NCBI GenBank assembly: GCA_021820675.1
Contig: JAKADI010000192.1
Span: forward strand, 1-5,102
DNA length: 5,102 bases
Direction: 5' to 3'
DNA from: Bacillota bacterium
GTDB lineage: Bacteria; Bacillota; Sulfobacillia; Sulfobacillales; Sulfobacillaceae
The position numbers and the translations under genes were made by a program. Numbering within the stretch: position 1 is the first letter of the stretch; the number at the start of each line of letters is the position of its first letter. Shown in pieces: positions 1-5,102 of this stretch. The notes under the pieces are model-generated. The model ran no database searches, was not told where the DNA came from, and worked only from the letters and a program-made list of their open reading frames with translations.

Positions 1-2
1 AC

Positions 3-66
3 TCATATATTTTAAATTTACCCACGAATAATTTCTTCGACACTATTCATATACTTTGTTAAATTT
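3..66. repeat. Imperfect direct repeat in the AT-rich leader
   Basis: Two copies of the composite TCATATA then TAAATTT are visible. The first is at 3-9 plus 13-19 with a 3-base gap, and the second is at 47-53 plus 60-66 with a 6-base gap. The copies start 44 bases apart, close to four helical turns. They lie immediately upstream of, and partly overlap, the proposed -35 region of the sulfur operon, so they could be operator half-sites or UP-element-like A/T tracts. The region is very AT-rich, so chance similarity is a real possibility. Confidence 0.3.
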
Positions 67-86
67 TTGTTTCATCATGATAAAAT
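56..86 (+). promoter_or_regulatory. Candidate sigma-A type promoter with extended -10 for the sulfur operon
   Basis: The 9-mer TGATAAAAT at 78-86 is an extended -10 element: TG, one base, then TAAAAT, which matches TATAAT at five of six positions. A weak -35 match, TTGTTA (56-61), sits 19 bases upstream. That spacing is long, but extended -10 promoters tolerate it. Transcription would start near 92-94, giving a leader of about 33 bases that contains the AGGAGG ribosome binding site. An overlapping alternative is TCGACA (37-42) with TAAATT (60-65) at 17-base spacing. The assignment is by pattern only. Confidence 0.5.
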
Positions 87-110
87 GTACCCAGTAAAAT
101 TATCCACTGC

Positions 111-117
111 AAGGAGG
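111..117 (+). promoter_or_regulatory. Ribosome binding site that fixes the dsrE-like start
   Basis: AAGGAGG at 111-117 is a near-perfect Shine-Dalgarno sequence, 9 bases before the ATG at 127. The same frame is open back to a TTG at 67, but that codon has no Shine-Dalgarno and lies upstream of the proposed -10 element. The ATG at 127 is therefore the supported start. Confidence 0.85.
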
Positions 118-126
118 GATGGAAAG

Positions 127-525
127 ATGGCTGATTCTCAAGGTATGAACATCATGTTGCTGTCCGGCGATTATGCCAAACTGCACGCAGCGGCCATGTT
201 AACAGTTGTCGCCGCAAGTTACGGTAAACCGGTCAAAATCTTTGTGAGCATGGAAGCCTTACCCGCATTTCACAAAGATCCAGCAACGTCTTCGCAAATC
301 AGCAAGGGACCCGTCGCTCAAGCGATTGTAGAAGCGGGAGGCGATTCCTTTATGGATTTGTTCCGCCAGGCAAAAGACTTCGGAGACGTAACCCTGTATG
401 CGTGTGGAATGGTGATGGACATCTACCACTGGAAGTTGGACGACCTAGCCGATATCTTTGACGATACTCTGGGGGTGGCGGGATTTTTGGCGAAAGTTGA
501 AGGGGAAGACACTTATACCTTTTAG
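127..525 (+). CDS. DsrE/DsrF-like family protein (sulfur relay)
   Basis: This small 132-residue cytoplasmic protein resembles the DsrE/DsrF/DrsH-like (DsrE2-type) fold. An N-terminal beta strand and glycine turn (residues 8-14, NIMLLSG) lead into an Ala-rich helix (about 17-31) and a second strand (36-41, VKIFVS). The family signature around the only cysteine, LYACGMVMDI at 90-99 (Cys93), comes near the C-terminus and is followed by a Gly-Val-Ala segment (116-118). Family members move sulfane sulfur as a cysteine persulfide or thiosulfonate, usually with TusA partners; in the archaeon Metallosphaera a DsrE/TusA pair has been shown to transfer thiosulfate. No signal peptide or membrane segment is seen. 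It is first in the operon, 36 bases before the TusA gene, which supports the relay role. The exact DsrE subgroup cannot be settled by eye, and a peroxiredoxin-like regulatory role is not excluded. Confidence 0.82.
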   Translation: MADSQGMNIMLLSGDYAKLHAAAMLTVVAASYGKPVKIFVSMEALPAFHKDPATSSQISKGPVAQAIVEAGGDSFMDLFRQAKDFGDVTLYACGMVMDIYHWKLDDLADIFDDTLGVAGFLAKVEGEDTYTF

Positions 526-543
526 GTGCTGAAAACGCTATAG

Positions 544-552
544 AGAAGGTGA
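544..552 (+). promoter_or_regulatory. Ribosome binding site for the tusA-like gene
   Basis: AGAAGGTGA at 544-552 lies 9 bases before the ATG at 562. A GTG at 553 is in frame and would add three residues, but it abuts the Shine-Dalgarno and leaves no usable spacing, so the ATG is preferred. Confidence 0.65.
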
Positions 553-561
553 GTGAACACA

Positions 562-795
562 ATGGCCGATGAAGTCAAGATTGTTGATGCCCGCGGATCG
601 TTTTGTCCGGGACCTTTGATGGAACTCATTAAAGGAATTCGCCAAGAACCCGTAGGGACCGTTTTGGAAGTGTGGTCTTCGGATTCCGGTTCTGCCAAGG
701 ATATCCCCGAATGGGTTAGGCGAGCAGGGCACGAACTGATCCAAAATATTGAAGAGGCCGGCATTTACAAAGTGCAAGTGAAGAAAACCCGGTAG
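562..795 (+). CDS. tusA: TusA-family sulfurtransferase / sulfur carrier protein
   Basis: A 77-residue protein, the usual length for the TusA/SirA/YedF family. The diagnostic motif is complete: strand plus DARG (9-12), then CPGP at 15-18 on the first helix (PLMELIKGIRQ). Cys15 is the persulfide-carrying residue and is the only cysteine. The second half has the expected strand (GTVLEVWSSD), then the Ala-Lys-Asp-Ile-Pro-Trp helix start (residues about 44-51) and the closing strand (YKVQVKKTR). TusA proteins hand sulfane sulfur between cytoplasmic partners. In dissimilatory sulfur oxidisers they commonly sit beside DsrE and flavoprotein genes, as here. The protein is soluble, with no membrane segment. 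It is probably co-transcribed with the dsrE-like gene upstream and the SQR-like gene 96 bases downstream. Family assignment is firm; use in energy metabolism rather than tRNA thiolation is inferred from neighbours. Confidence 0.92.
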   Translation: MADEVKIVDARGSFCPGPLMELIKGIRQEPVGTVLEVWSSDSGSAKDIPEWVRRAGHELIQNIEEAGIYKVQVKKTR

Positions 796-891
796 CCGCA
801 CAACCGATGACATTAAGAAGAAAAATGGGGTTTGAGGTCCTTTTTGTCGGATCATCCTAACTGACTATATGCGCCATGGGGAGAGAGGACA
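796..891 (+). other. 96-base gap: weak hairpin and possible internal promoter
   Basis: This is the widest gap in the operon; the others are about 35 bases. AAAAA(T)GG at 821-828 can pair with CCTTTTT at 839-845, giving a weak stem with one bulge and a 10-base loop. It would be a poor terminator or a processing/attenuation site at best. TTGTCG (844-849) and TATATG (866-871), 16 bases apart, each match four of six promoter consensus bases. A start there would leave a very short leader before the Shine-Dalgarno GGGGAG (878-883). Neither element is convincing alone. Confidence 0.2.
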
Positions 892-2031
892 ATGCAGAAA
901 GTTGTCATTTTAGGCGGTGGCGTCGGGGGTACGATCGTCGCCAATCAAGTTGCCCGCCAAATGGGTACCGAATTAAAACACGGTGACATAGAGATCACGG
1001 TCATATCCGAATCCCACGATCATGTCTATCAACCGATGTTTCTATATTTGGCTTTTGACCAGGTTGTTCCGTCCGAAGCCAAAAAGCCTGAACGCGACAT
1101 CCTTGACCGTCATGTCAAACTGGTCGAAGCAACGGCTGACCGGATTGACCGCGACGCCAAAGCCATTGTCATGGCTGATGGAACCACGATTGACTATGAT
1201 TATTTAGTTATTGCCACGGGAAGCCGCCCCTCTCCTGAACAAATTGACGGACTTCCCGAGGGAGGTCACATTTTTTATACCGAGGAAGGAGCAATAAAAC
1301 TCCGACAGGCTTTACACGACTTTGATGGAGGACGCATCGTCGTGACGGTGGGTGTCCCCCATAAGTGCCCAGTCGCTCCCTTGGAATTTACCTTCATGGT
1401 ACAAGAATGGGCTCATTCCAGAGGAATTGGGGACAAAACAGAGGTTGTGTATACGTATCCCATTGGCCGTCTGCATTCCCTTGAACCGGTTGCGAAGTGG
1501 GCCGGTCCCGTTTTCGAGGAACGGCATATCGAATCACACATCTTCTTCAATCCCGAAAAAGTCGATCCCACCCAAAAAACCATCACCAGTCTGGAAGGGG
1601 AAACCCTCAACTATGATTTGCTGGTAGCCATCCCGCCGCACACGGGCCAAGATGTCATTGGCCGGTCGAAACTAGGAGATGGTGGAAACTGGGTGCCTAC
1701 TAACCGCCATACGCTACGCATGGAGGGCTCGCAGAATATTTTTGTTTTGGGAGATGCGACTAATCTCCCGATAAGCAAAGCGGGATCTACGGCGCACTTC
1801 GAAGCGGACATCGTTGCTGCCAATCTCATCAATCTTCTTCGCGGCGGTCTCGGCTCCATGCAGTACGACGGCAAAGTCTTTTGTTTTATCGAGACAGGTA
1901 TGAAAACCGCAACTTACATCACCTTCGATTACACGACACCGCCCAACCCGCCGGCTCCTACGGAAATGATTCATCTCTACAAACTCGCCTATAATCGAAT
2001 GTACTGGCTAACTCCGGCAGGTCTTCTTTAG
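892..2031 (+). CDS. Sulfide:quinone oxidoreductase-like FAD-dependent flavoprotein
   Basis: A 379-residue two-dinucleotide-domain flavoprotein of the SQR / flavocytochrome c sulfide dehydrogenase group. The N-terminal Rossmann motif is GGGVGG at 8-13. The SQR-type segment YQPMFLYLAF (46-55), the ATGSRP turn (108-113) and the C-terminal FAD-binding NIFVLGDAT (282-290) follow in the expected order. Only two cysteines are present: Cys159 in PHKCPVAPLEF and Cys331 in KVFCFIETG. These match the two redox cysteines that flank the flavin in SQRs and form the sulfur-bridged pair; the third cysteine of classical type I enzymes is absent. The likely reaction is oxidation of sulfide or a persulfide to sulfane sulfur with electrons passed to quinone. 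The protein is shorter than typical SQRs and ends in one aromatic, amphipathic stretch (358-379) that could touch the membrane face. GGGGAG at 878-883 serves the ATG. A type II NADH dehydrogenase is less likely because of the cysteine pair. Confidence 0.85.
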   Translation: MQKVVILGGGVGGTIVANQVARQMGTELKHGDIEITVISESHDHVYQPMFLYLAFDQVVPSEAKKPERDILDRHVKLVEATADRIDRDAKAIVMADGTTIDYDYLVIATGSRPSPEQIDGLPEGGHIFYTEEGAIKLRQALHDFDGGRIVVTVGVPHKCPVAPLEFTFMVQEWAHSRGIGDKTEVVYTYPIGRLHSLEPVAKWAGPVFEERHIESHIFFNPEKVDPTQKTITSLEGETLNYDLLVAIPPHTGQDVIGRSKLGDGGNWVPTNRHTLRMEGSQNIFVLGDATNLPISKAGSTAHFEADIVAANLINLLRGGLGSMQYDGKVFCFIETGMKTATYITFDYTTPPNPPAPTEMIHLYKLAYNRMYWLTPAGLL

Positions 2032-2066
2032 GTGGACGGCAAATTTTTACGTTAAGGAGGCCCGCT

Positions 2067-2855
2067 ATGGCAACAATACAGGTTTCCAGCGAAACTCTCG
2101 GGGAATGGACAGCATTATTGACGGCTTTAAGGGATAGTGCCACGCCAGCCATGGCTGAACGCATCGGCACGATGCTCTCCACGTTGGGCCAATTGACTGA
2201 GCGTGTTTCAGAACCGGCGGCTATGGACATATTAGAAACAATAATCGAGAAGCATGACGCGCTCACAACGTCGCTGGAGCAGTTGGAACGTTGGCAACAA
2301 GATGGTACTTGGACTGCCCTGACAGACTTCGCATCCCTCTTCACGGCCGTAAAAAATTCGGCTACACCGCCTATGGCAGAACGGATCGGAACATTATTGA
2401 CCCAGTTAGGCAAACTTGCCAATAAGGTTGCAAAGACTGATGCTCTGCCGCTTTTAGACAATCTGTTGGATAATCAGTCAGAACTGTTAGCCATCATGGA
2501 CCAACTCATATCATGGCAACATTCCGGAACCTGGGACGCTATCGTGGAATTCACTTCGCTCATGAAAGCCTTACAGGATTCTGTAAGTCCTCAGATGAGC
2601 GAACGCGTTGCGCAGCTTGCGCAACAAGCAGGTAGGGGCATGAACCAGATGATGGACTCAGGAGTTGTAGATTTAACAGCCGACATGATAAGCCAACTGA
2701 CCGATGCCTTTAACGAAGCGCAGGCGGATTCCCGTAAAGTCACGTTGGGCACGATGCTGCGGGCCATCAAAGATCCGGACATCCAAATCAGTTTGAAAAC
2801 ACTTATGGGTTTACTGCATCGCCTTCCTGGAATTCTCGACAGCTTGACCCATTAA
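2067..2855 (+). CDS. DUF1641-family protein with three internal repeats
   Basis: A 262-residue, mainly helical, cysteine-free protein with no signal peptide or membrane segment. A strong Shine-Dalgarno, AAGGAGG (2054-2060), lies 6 bases before the ATG. The C-terminal stretch at 228-257, with IKDPDIQISL and LLHRL, resembles the short conserved DUF1641 core. Upstream are three copies of a unit with period 74 residues: the block S-x-x-P-x-M-x-E-R starts at Ser24, Ser98 and Ser172, and the WQxxGTW linker at Trp76 recurs at Trp150. DUF1641 proteins have no established biochemical role; relatives occur next to SQR genes in acidophilic sulfur oxidisers and next to formate dehydrogenase genes in Bacillus. 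It starts 35 bases after the flavoprotein gene, so it is probably a partner or membrane adaptor of it. That is inference. It is long for the family because of the repeats. Confidence 0.78.
   Translation: MATIQVSSETLGEWTALLTALRDSATPAMAERIGTMLSTLGQLTERVSEPAAMDILETIIEKHDALTTSLEQLERWQQDGTWTALTDFASLFTAVKNSATPPMAERIGTLLTQLGKLANKVAKTDALPLLDNLLDNQSELLAIMDQLISWQHSGTWDAIVEFTSLMKALQDSVSPQMSERVAQLAQQAGRGMNQMMDSGVVDLTADMISQLTDAFNEAQADSRKVTLGTMLRAIKDPDIQISLKTLMGLLHRLPGILDSLTH
2100..2747 (+). repeat. Three tandem coding repeats (period 222 bases) in the DUF1641 gene
   Basis: Unit 1 covers residues 12-79 (2100-2303), unit 2 covers 80-153 (2304-2525) and unit 3 about 154-227 (2526-2747). In the best 25-residue block (starting at residues 19, 93 and 167), units 1 and 2 share 17 identities and each shares 9 with unit 3. 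Unit 1 lacks six residues after its Trp relative to the others. The second half of unit 3 has drifted beyond easy recognition. Codon third positions differ almost throughout between units 1 and 2, so the duplication is old and maintained at protein level. Confidence 0.85.
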
Positions 2856-2859
2856 CCAG

Positions 2860-2880
2860 AGGCCCACCCTTCGTGGGCCT
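2860..2880. terminator. GC-rich hairpin between convergent genes
   Basis: AGGCCCAC (2860-2867) pairs perfectly with GTGGGCCT (2873-2880) around a CCTTC loop. It starts five bases after the DUF1641 stop codon, and 51 bases separate it from the kinase stop. The stem is strong, but only short T runs follow on either strand, so it is an imperfect intrinsic terminator. Because it reads the same both ways, it probably ends or stabilises transcripts from both converging operons. Confidence 0.65.
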
Positions 2881-2930
2881 TAGTCTGACTTCAACACGAG
2901 CAGCAGTTTGTTGGTGGATGCTACTGCCAT

Positions 2931-4385
2931 TTAAGGTTGTCCAGACTCCAAGACCGGCAGCGTCATAATAATCAGTGCACCGCCCCCGGGGTCATTCATC
3001 GCACGCACTCGTCCTTGATGCTGCTCCATTACCTCGTGAACAATTGAGAGGCCGAGGCCGCTTGATCCGCGGCGTGCCTTATCACCCGTCACGAACCGCT
3101 CAAAGACATGATCGAGCATATCAGGCGGAATCCCCGGCCCTTCATCTTTGACCACAACGGAAATTTCGCCCGCTTCCTCGCTGAAAAGCGTGTCAATGGT
3201 GATGGGAGTATCAGGTGGAGCCCATTTCGCCGCATTATCGATCACATTAATCAGGGCCTCAACTAAATAATCTTCTACGGCTAAGATCACTGCGTCGTCA
3301 CGTTGTCGCCATATTAAAGGATGATGACTTTCCTCAGATAACGGTGTAACCCGCTCTAAAGTCGTTTCAATCCACGTTGAAACAAGCACGGGGCTTTTAC
3401 TGCCAATGCCGCTTTGAATGCGCGTAGCGGCTAAAAGACGGTCGACCAGCCGTTTTAGCCGCAGGGTTTCCTCCCAGGCCACGTCGACGGCCCGGTCCAA
3501 TCCTGGGCCCTCTACCATATGATCTCGAATGGCTTCCAAAAATCCCCGAATGGACGTCAGGGGCGTCCTGAGATCATGGGCAACGTGAGCCAAGAGCGTA
3601 TCACGCACCTCGGCCTCTTTTCGCAACTGCACCATTTGTAGATCAATCCGGTCGCTCATTCGATTAAATTCTTGGGCGAGATCACGGACCTCTTGAGGCC
3701 CCTCCACCGTCGCATGAGTTTGTTCCTGGTCGTTGACACGCCCCATATTGGATACTGTGTGACGAAGCGATAATAAAGGACGCGTGAGTCGTTTTGAAAA
3801 TCCATAGGCTAAAATCGCTGCCATAACGATCGATGCCAATTCGCCCACTAACAGTAATTCGGTCAACGACGAGGCCGTCTTGTTAGAACTACTTAGGGGA
3901 GCTTCAAGAAATACGCCGCCCGCAACCTGCCCATTGATGATCACGGGAATGCCCGCCGTTGCCTCGGGGCGGCGATTCCCACCCTCTAAAACACCTTGAA
4001 ATTCCTGGCCGTTAATCAGAACATGTGCCAAAACGCTACGTGACCAAGGCGCCGGGGGGAGCTTACTATTTCCCGTCGCAAAAATAATCTCCCCGGTGTT
4101 GTCCAGGACATACACACGGTCATTGAGCGTCCCCTGCACCATATGAATTAAATAGGCGGCATAGGGACGGTATAAAGTACCCGAAAAATACCCCTCCATG
4201 ACCCGGGAGAGCGTTTGTCCTTGCTGTACCAAACTTTTAATCTGGGAACTGACAAGATAGTTGCGAAAGGTAATATTCGAAATGCCTAGGGCAATTCCCA
4301 ACACCATAATCGCAACCGCAACGTGACTGATAATGAGTCTTGAGGTGAGGCTCGTCTGCGTCCGGGACCATAATCGCCGTAACAC
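2931..4385 (-). CDS. Membrane-bound HAMP sensor histidine kinase
   Basis: A 484-residue kinase with full classical architecture. TM1 lies at about 17-38, an extracytoplasmic sensor region at about 40-174, TM2 at about 175-195, HAMP at about 196-250, then the H-box AHDLRTPLTS with phospho-acceptor His270. The ATPase domain shows the N box (Asn380, Asn384), G1 DEGPGIP (414-420), F box VFERF and G2 GSSGLGLSIV (440-449). All catalytic motifs are intact. The sensor region, with VYVLDNTGEIIFATG (91-105) and a later GIPVIINGQVAGGVFLE strand pair, looks like a PAS-like/Cache-type fold, but the ligand is unknown. It starts with GTG inside the stop of the response regulator gene (TAGTG) and has no clear Shine-Dalgarno, so translation is probably coupled to it. 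The start is preferred because the next Met falls inside TM1. It would phosphorylate the adjacent regulator. Confidence 0.93.
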   Translation of the reverse strand: MLRRLWSRTQTSLTSRLIISHVAVAIMVLGIALGISNITFRNYLVSSQIKSLVQQGQTLSRVMEGYFSGTLYRPYAAYLIHMVQGTLNDRVYVLDNTGEIIFATGNSKLPPAPWSRSVLAHVLINGQEFQGVLEGGNRRPEATAGIPVIINGQVAGGVFLEAPLSSSNKTASSLTELLLVGELASIVMAAILAYGFSKRLTRPLLSLRHTVSNMGRVNDQEQTHATVEGPQEVRDLAQEFNRMSDRIDLQMVQLRKEAEVRDTLLAHVAHDLRTPLTSIRGFLEAIRDHMVEGPGLDRAVDVAWEETLRLKRLVDRLLAATRIQSGIGSKSPVLVSTWIETTLERVTPLSEESHHPLIWRQRDDAVILAVEDYLVEALINVIDNAAKWAPPDTPITIDTLFSEEAGEISVVVKDEGPGIPPDMLDHVFERFVTGDKARRGSSGLGLSIVHEVMEQHQGRVRAMNDPGGGALIIMTLPVLESGQP

Positions 4386-5102
4386 TATTGCTCACGCGGC
4401 TGGGGTTTAAAACGGTATCCCTGACCCCACACCGTTTCGATATATTGATAAGTAGACGGTGTCTTCAACAATTTTTGCCGAAGACGGGTAATGTGCACGT
4501 CCACGGTCCGACCGTCTCCTTCAAAATCAAATCCCCATACACGGTCAAGCAGTTGGTCCCGGCTAAAGACTTGCTGAGGATGACTTGCGAGAAAACACAA
4601 TAAGTCAAATTCCCTGGGCGTCAGCGTCAATGCTTCGCCCCCTGCTGTCGCAAAGCGCTGCGATACGTCCAGCATTAATCCAGGGAATCGGATGATCTCC
4701 AGATTTTCGGGCGTCAACGGACTGTGAGCCCGGCGCAGAACCGCTTTGATTCTGGCTACCAGTTCTTTAGGGCTAAACGGCTTAATTAAGTAGTCATCCG
4801 CTCCTTGCTCCAAGCCCGCTATCCGGTCTTCCTCATCACCCACTGCGGTCAGCATAACCACCGGGAGCCAGACTTGCCGGCCCCGAATAGTCTTTAAAAC
4901 ATCAAATCCGTCAATGCCCGGGAACATAATATCGAGCACCACTAAATCCACATCTTGCTGTTCTAATTTTCTCAAGGCATTGGGTCCATCGGCGGCTTCA
5001 GTCACTTCAAAACCCGCACTTTGAAGGTACAGTCGGCACAATTCGCGAATGTGGTCTTCGTCATCAACCAGCAAAATAACGGATTTAGTGTCGGTCGTTT
5101 CC
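4385..5102 (-). CDS. OmpR/PhoB-family response regulator (5' end outside window)
   Basis: A receiver plus winged-helix DNA-binding protein. Counting from the codon at 5074, the receiver has the acidic pair Asp4/Asp5, phospho-acceptor Asp48 in VVLDIMFPGIDG, Thr76 and Lys98 (LIKPFSP). The wing-helix domain runs from about 127 to 224, with LTPREFDLLCFL and the recognition-helix segment GRTVDVHITRLRQKL. It is partial. The frame stays open from 5074 to the window edge (reading ETTDTKSVI before LLVDDE), and the TTG at 5074 falls inside the first beta strand, so it cannot be the real start. Nine or more additional residues belong to the protein. It should bind direct-repeat operators and activate or repress target genes when phosphorylated by the downstream kinase, with which it overlaps by one base. 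Targets cannot be read from this window. Confidence 0.93.
   Translation of the reverse strand, partial: ETTDTKSVILLVDDEDHIRELCRLYLQSAGFEVTEAADGPNALRKLEQQDVDLVVLDIMFPGIDGFDVLKTIRGRQVWLPVVMLTAVGDEEDRIAGLEQGADDYLIKPFSPKELVARIKAVLRRAHSPLTPENLEIIRFPGLMLDVSQRFATAGGEALTLTPREFDLLCFLASHPQQVFSRDQLLDRVWGFDFEGDGRTVDVHITRLRQKLLKTPSTYQYIETVWGQGYRFKPQPREQ

Noticed and set aside
67..126. N-terminal extension of the DsrE-like protein from a TTG at 67
   Set aside because: No Shine-Dalgarno, the extra 20 residues do not fit the family N-terminus, and the segment overlaps the proposed promoter; AAGGAGG points to the ATG at 127.
538..855. 105-residue open frame on the minus strand over tusA
   Set aside because: Antisense to a confident TusA gene with no domain signal; a shadow frame.
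1958..2461. 167-residue open frame on the minus strand
   Set aside because: Antisense to the SQR-like and DUF1641 genes; Ser/Val/Ala-rich sequence with no recognisable domain and no ribosome binding evidence. It even mirrors the coding repeats of the opposite strand.
2100..2747. Tandem DNA repeat or recent duplication in the DUF1641 gene
   Set aside because: The repetition is visible only at protein level; synonymous positions have diverged, so it is not a recent or unstable DNA repeat.
2900..2927. GCAGCAG / CTACTGC imperfect inverted repeat as a kinase terminator
   Set aside because: One mismatch in seven pairs, a 14-base loop and no T tract; the hairpin at 2860-2880 is far stronger and serves both directions.
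5072..5074. TTG at 5074 as start of the response regulator
   Set aside because: It lies within the first beta strand of the receiver (VILLVDDE) and the frame remains open to the window edge, so the gene is cut by the window.

Overview
The window holds two gene blocks that converge on a shared hairpin. The likely host is a Gram-positive-type bacterium (Firmicutes-like), possibly a Sulfobacillus-like acidophilic sulfur oxidiser. This is an inference from the strong AGGAGG-type ribosome binding sites, moderate base composition and gene content; no rRNA or other phylogenetic marker is present.

Left block (+ strand, about 80-2880): a compact sulfur-handling operon. An AT-rich leader carries an extended -10 promoter candidate. 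It is followed by a DsrE-family protein (127-525), a TusA-family sulfur carrier (562-795), a sulfide:quinone oxidoreductase-like flavoprotein (892-2031) and a DUF1641-family protein built from three ~74-residue repeats (2067-2855). A GC-rich hairpin at 2860-2880 closes the block. The natural model is that the flavoprotein oxidises sulfide or a persulfide at its Cys159/Cys331 pair, and the TusA (Cys15) and DsrE (Cys93) proteins carry the resulting sulfane sulfur onward in the cytoplasm. The cysteine-free DUF1641 protein would then be a structural or adaptor partner rather than a sulfur carrier. The roles of the first three follow from family knowledge; the DUF1641 role is inference.

Right block (- strand, 5102-2931): an OmpR/PhoB-type response regulator whose N-terminus lies beyond the window edge. 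It overlaps by one base (TAGTG) with a membrane-bound HAMP histidine kinase that has an extracytoplasmic sensor region of about 135 residues. The stimulus is unknown. Its position beside the sulfur operon is suggestive but does not show that it controls it.

No tRNA, rRNA, CRISPR array, insertion sequence or pseudogene was seen. The longest stretch without a gene is the 126-base leader at the start.
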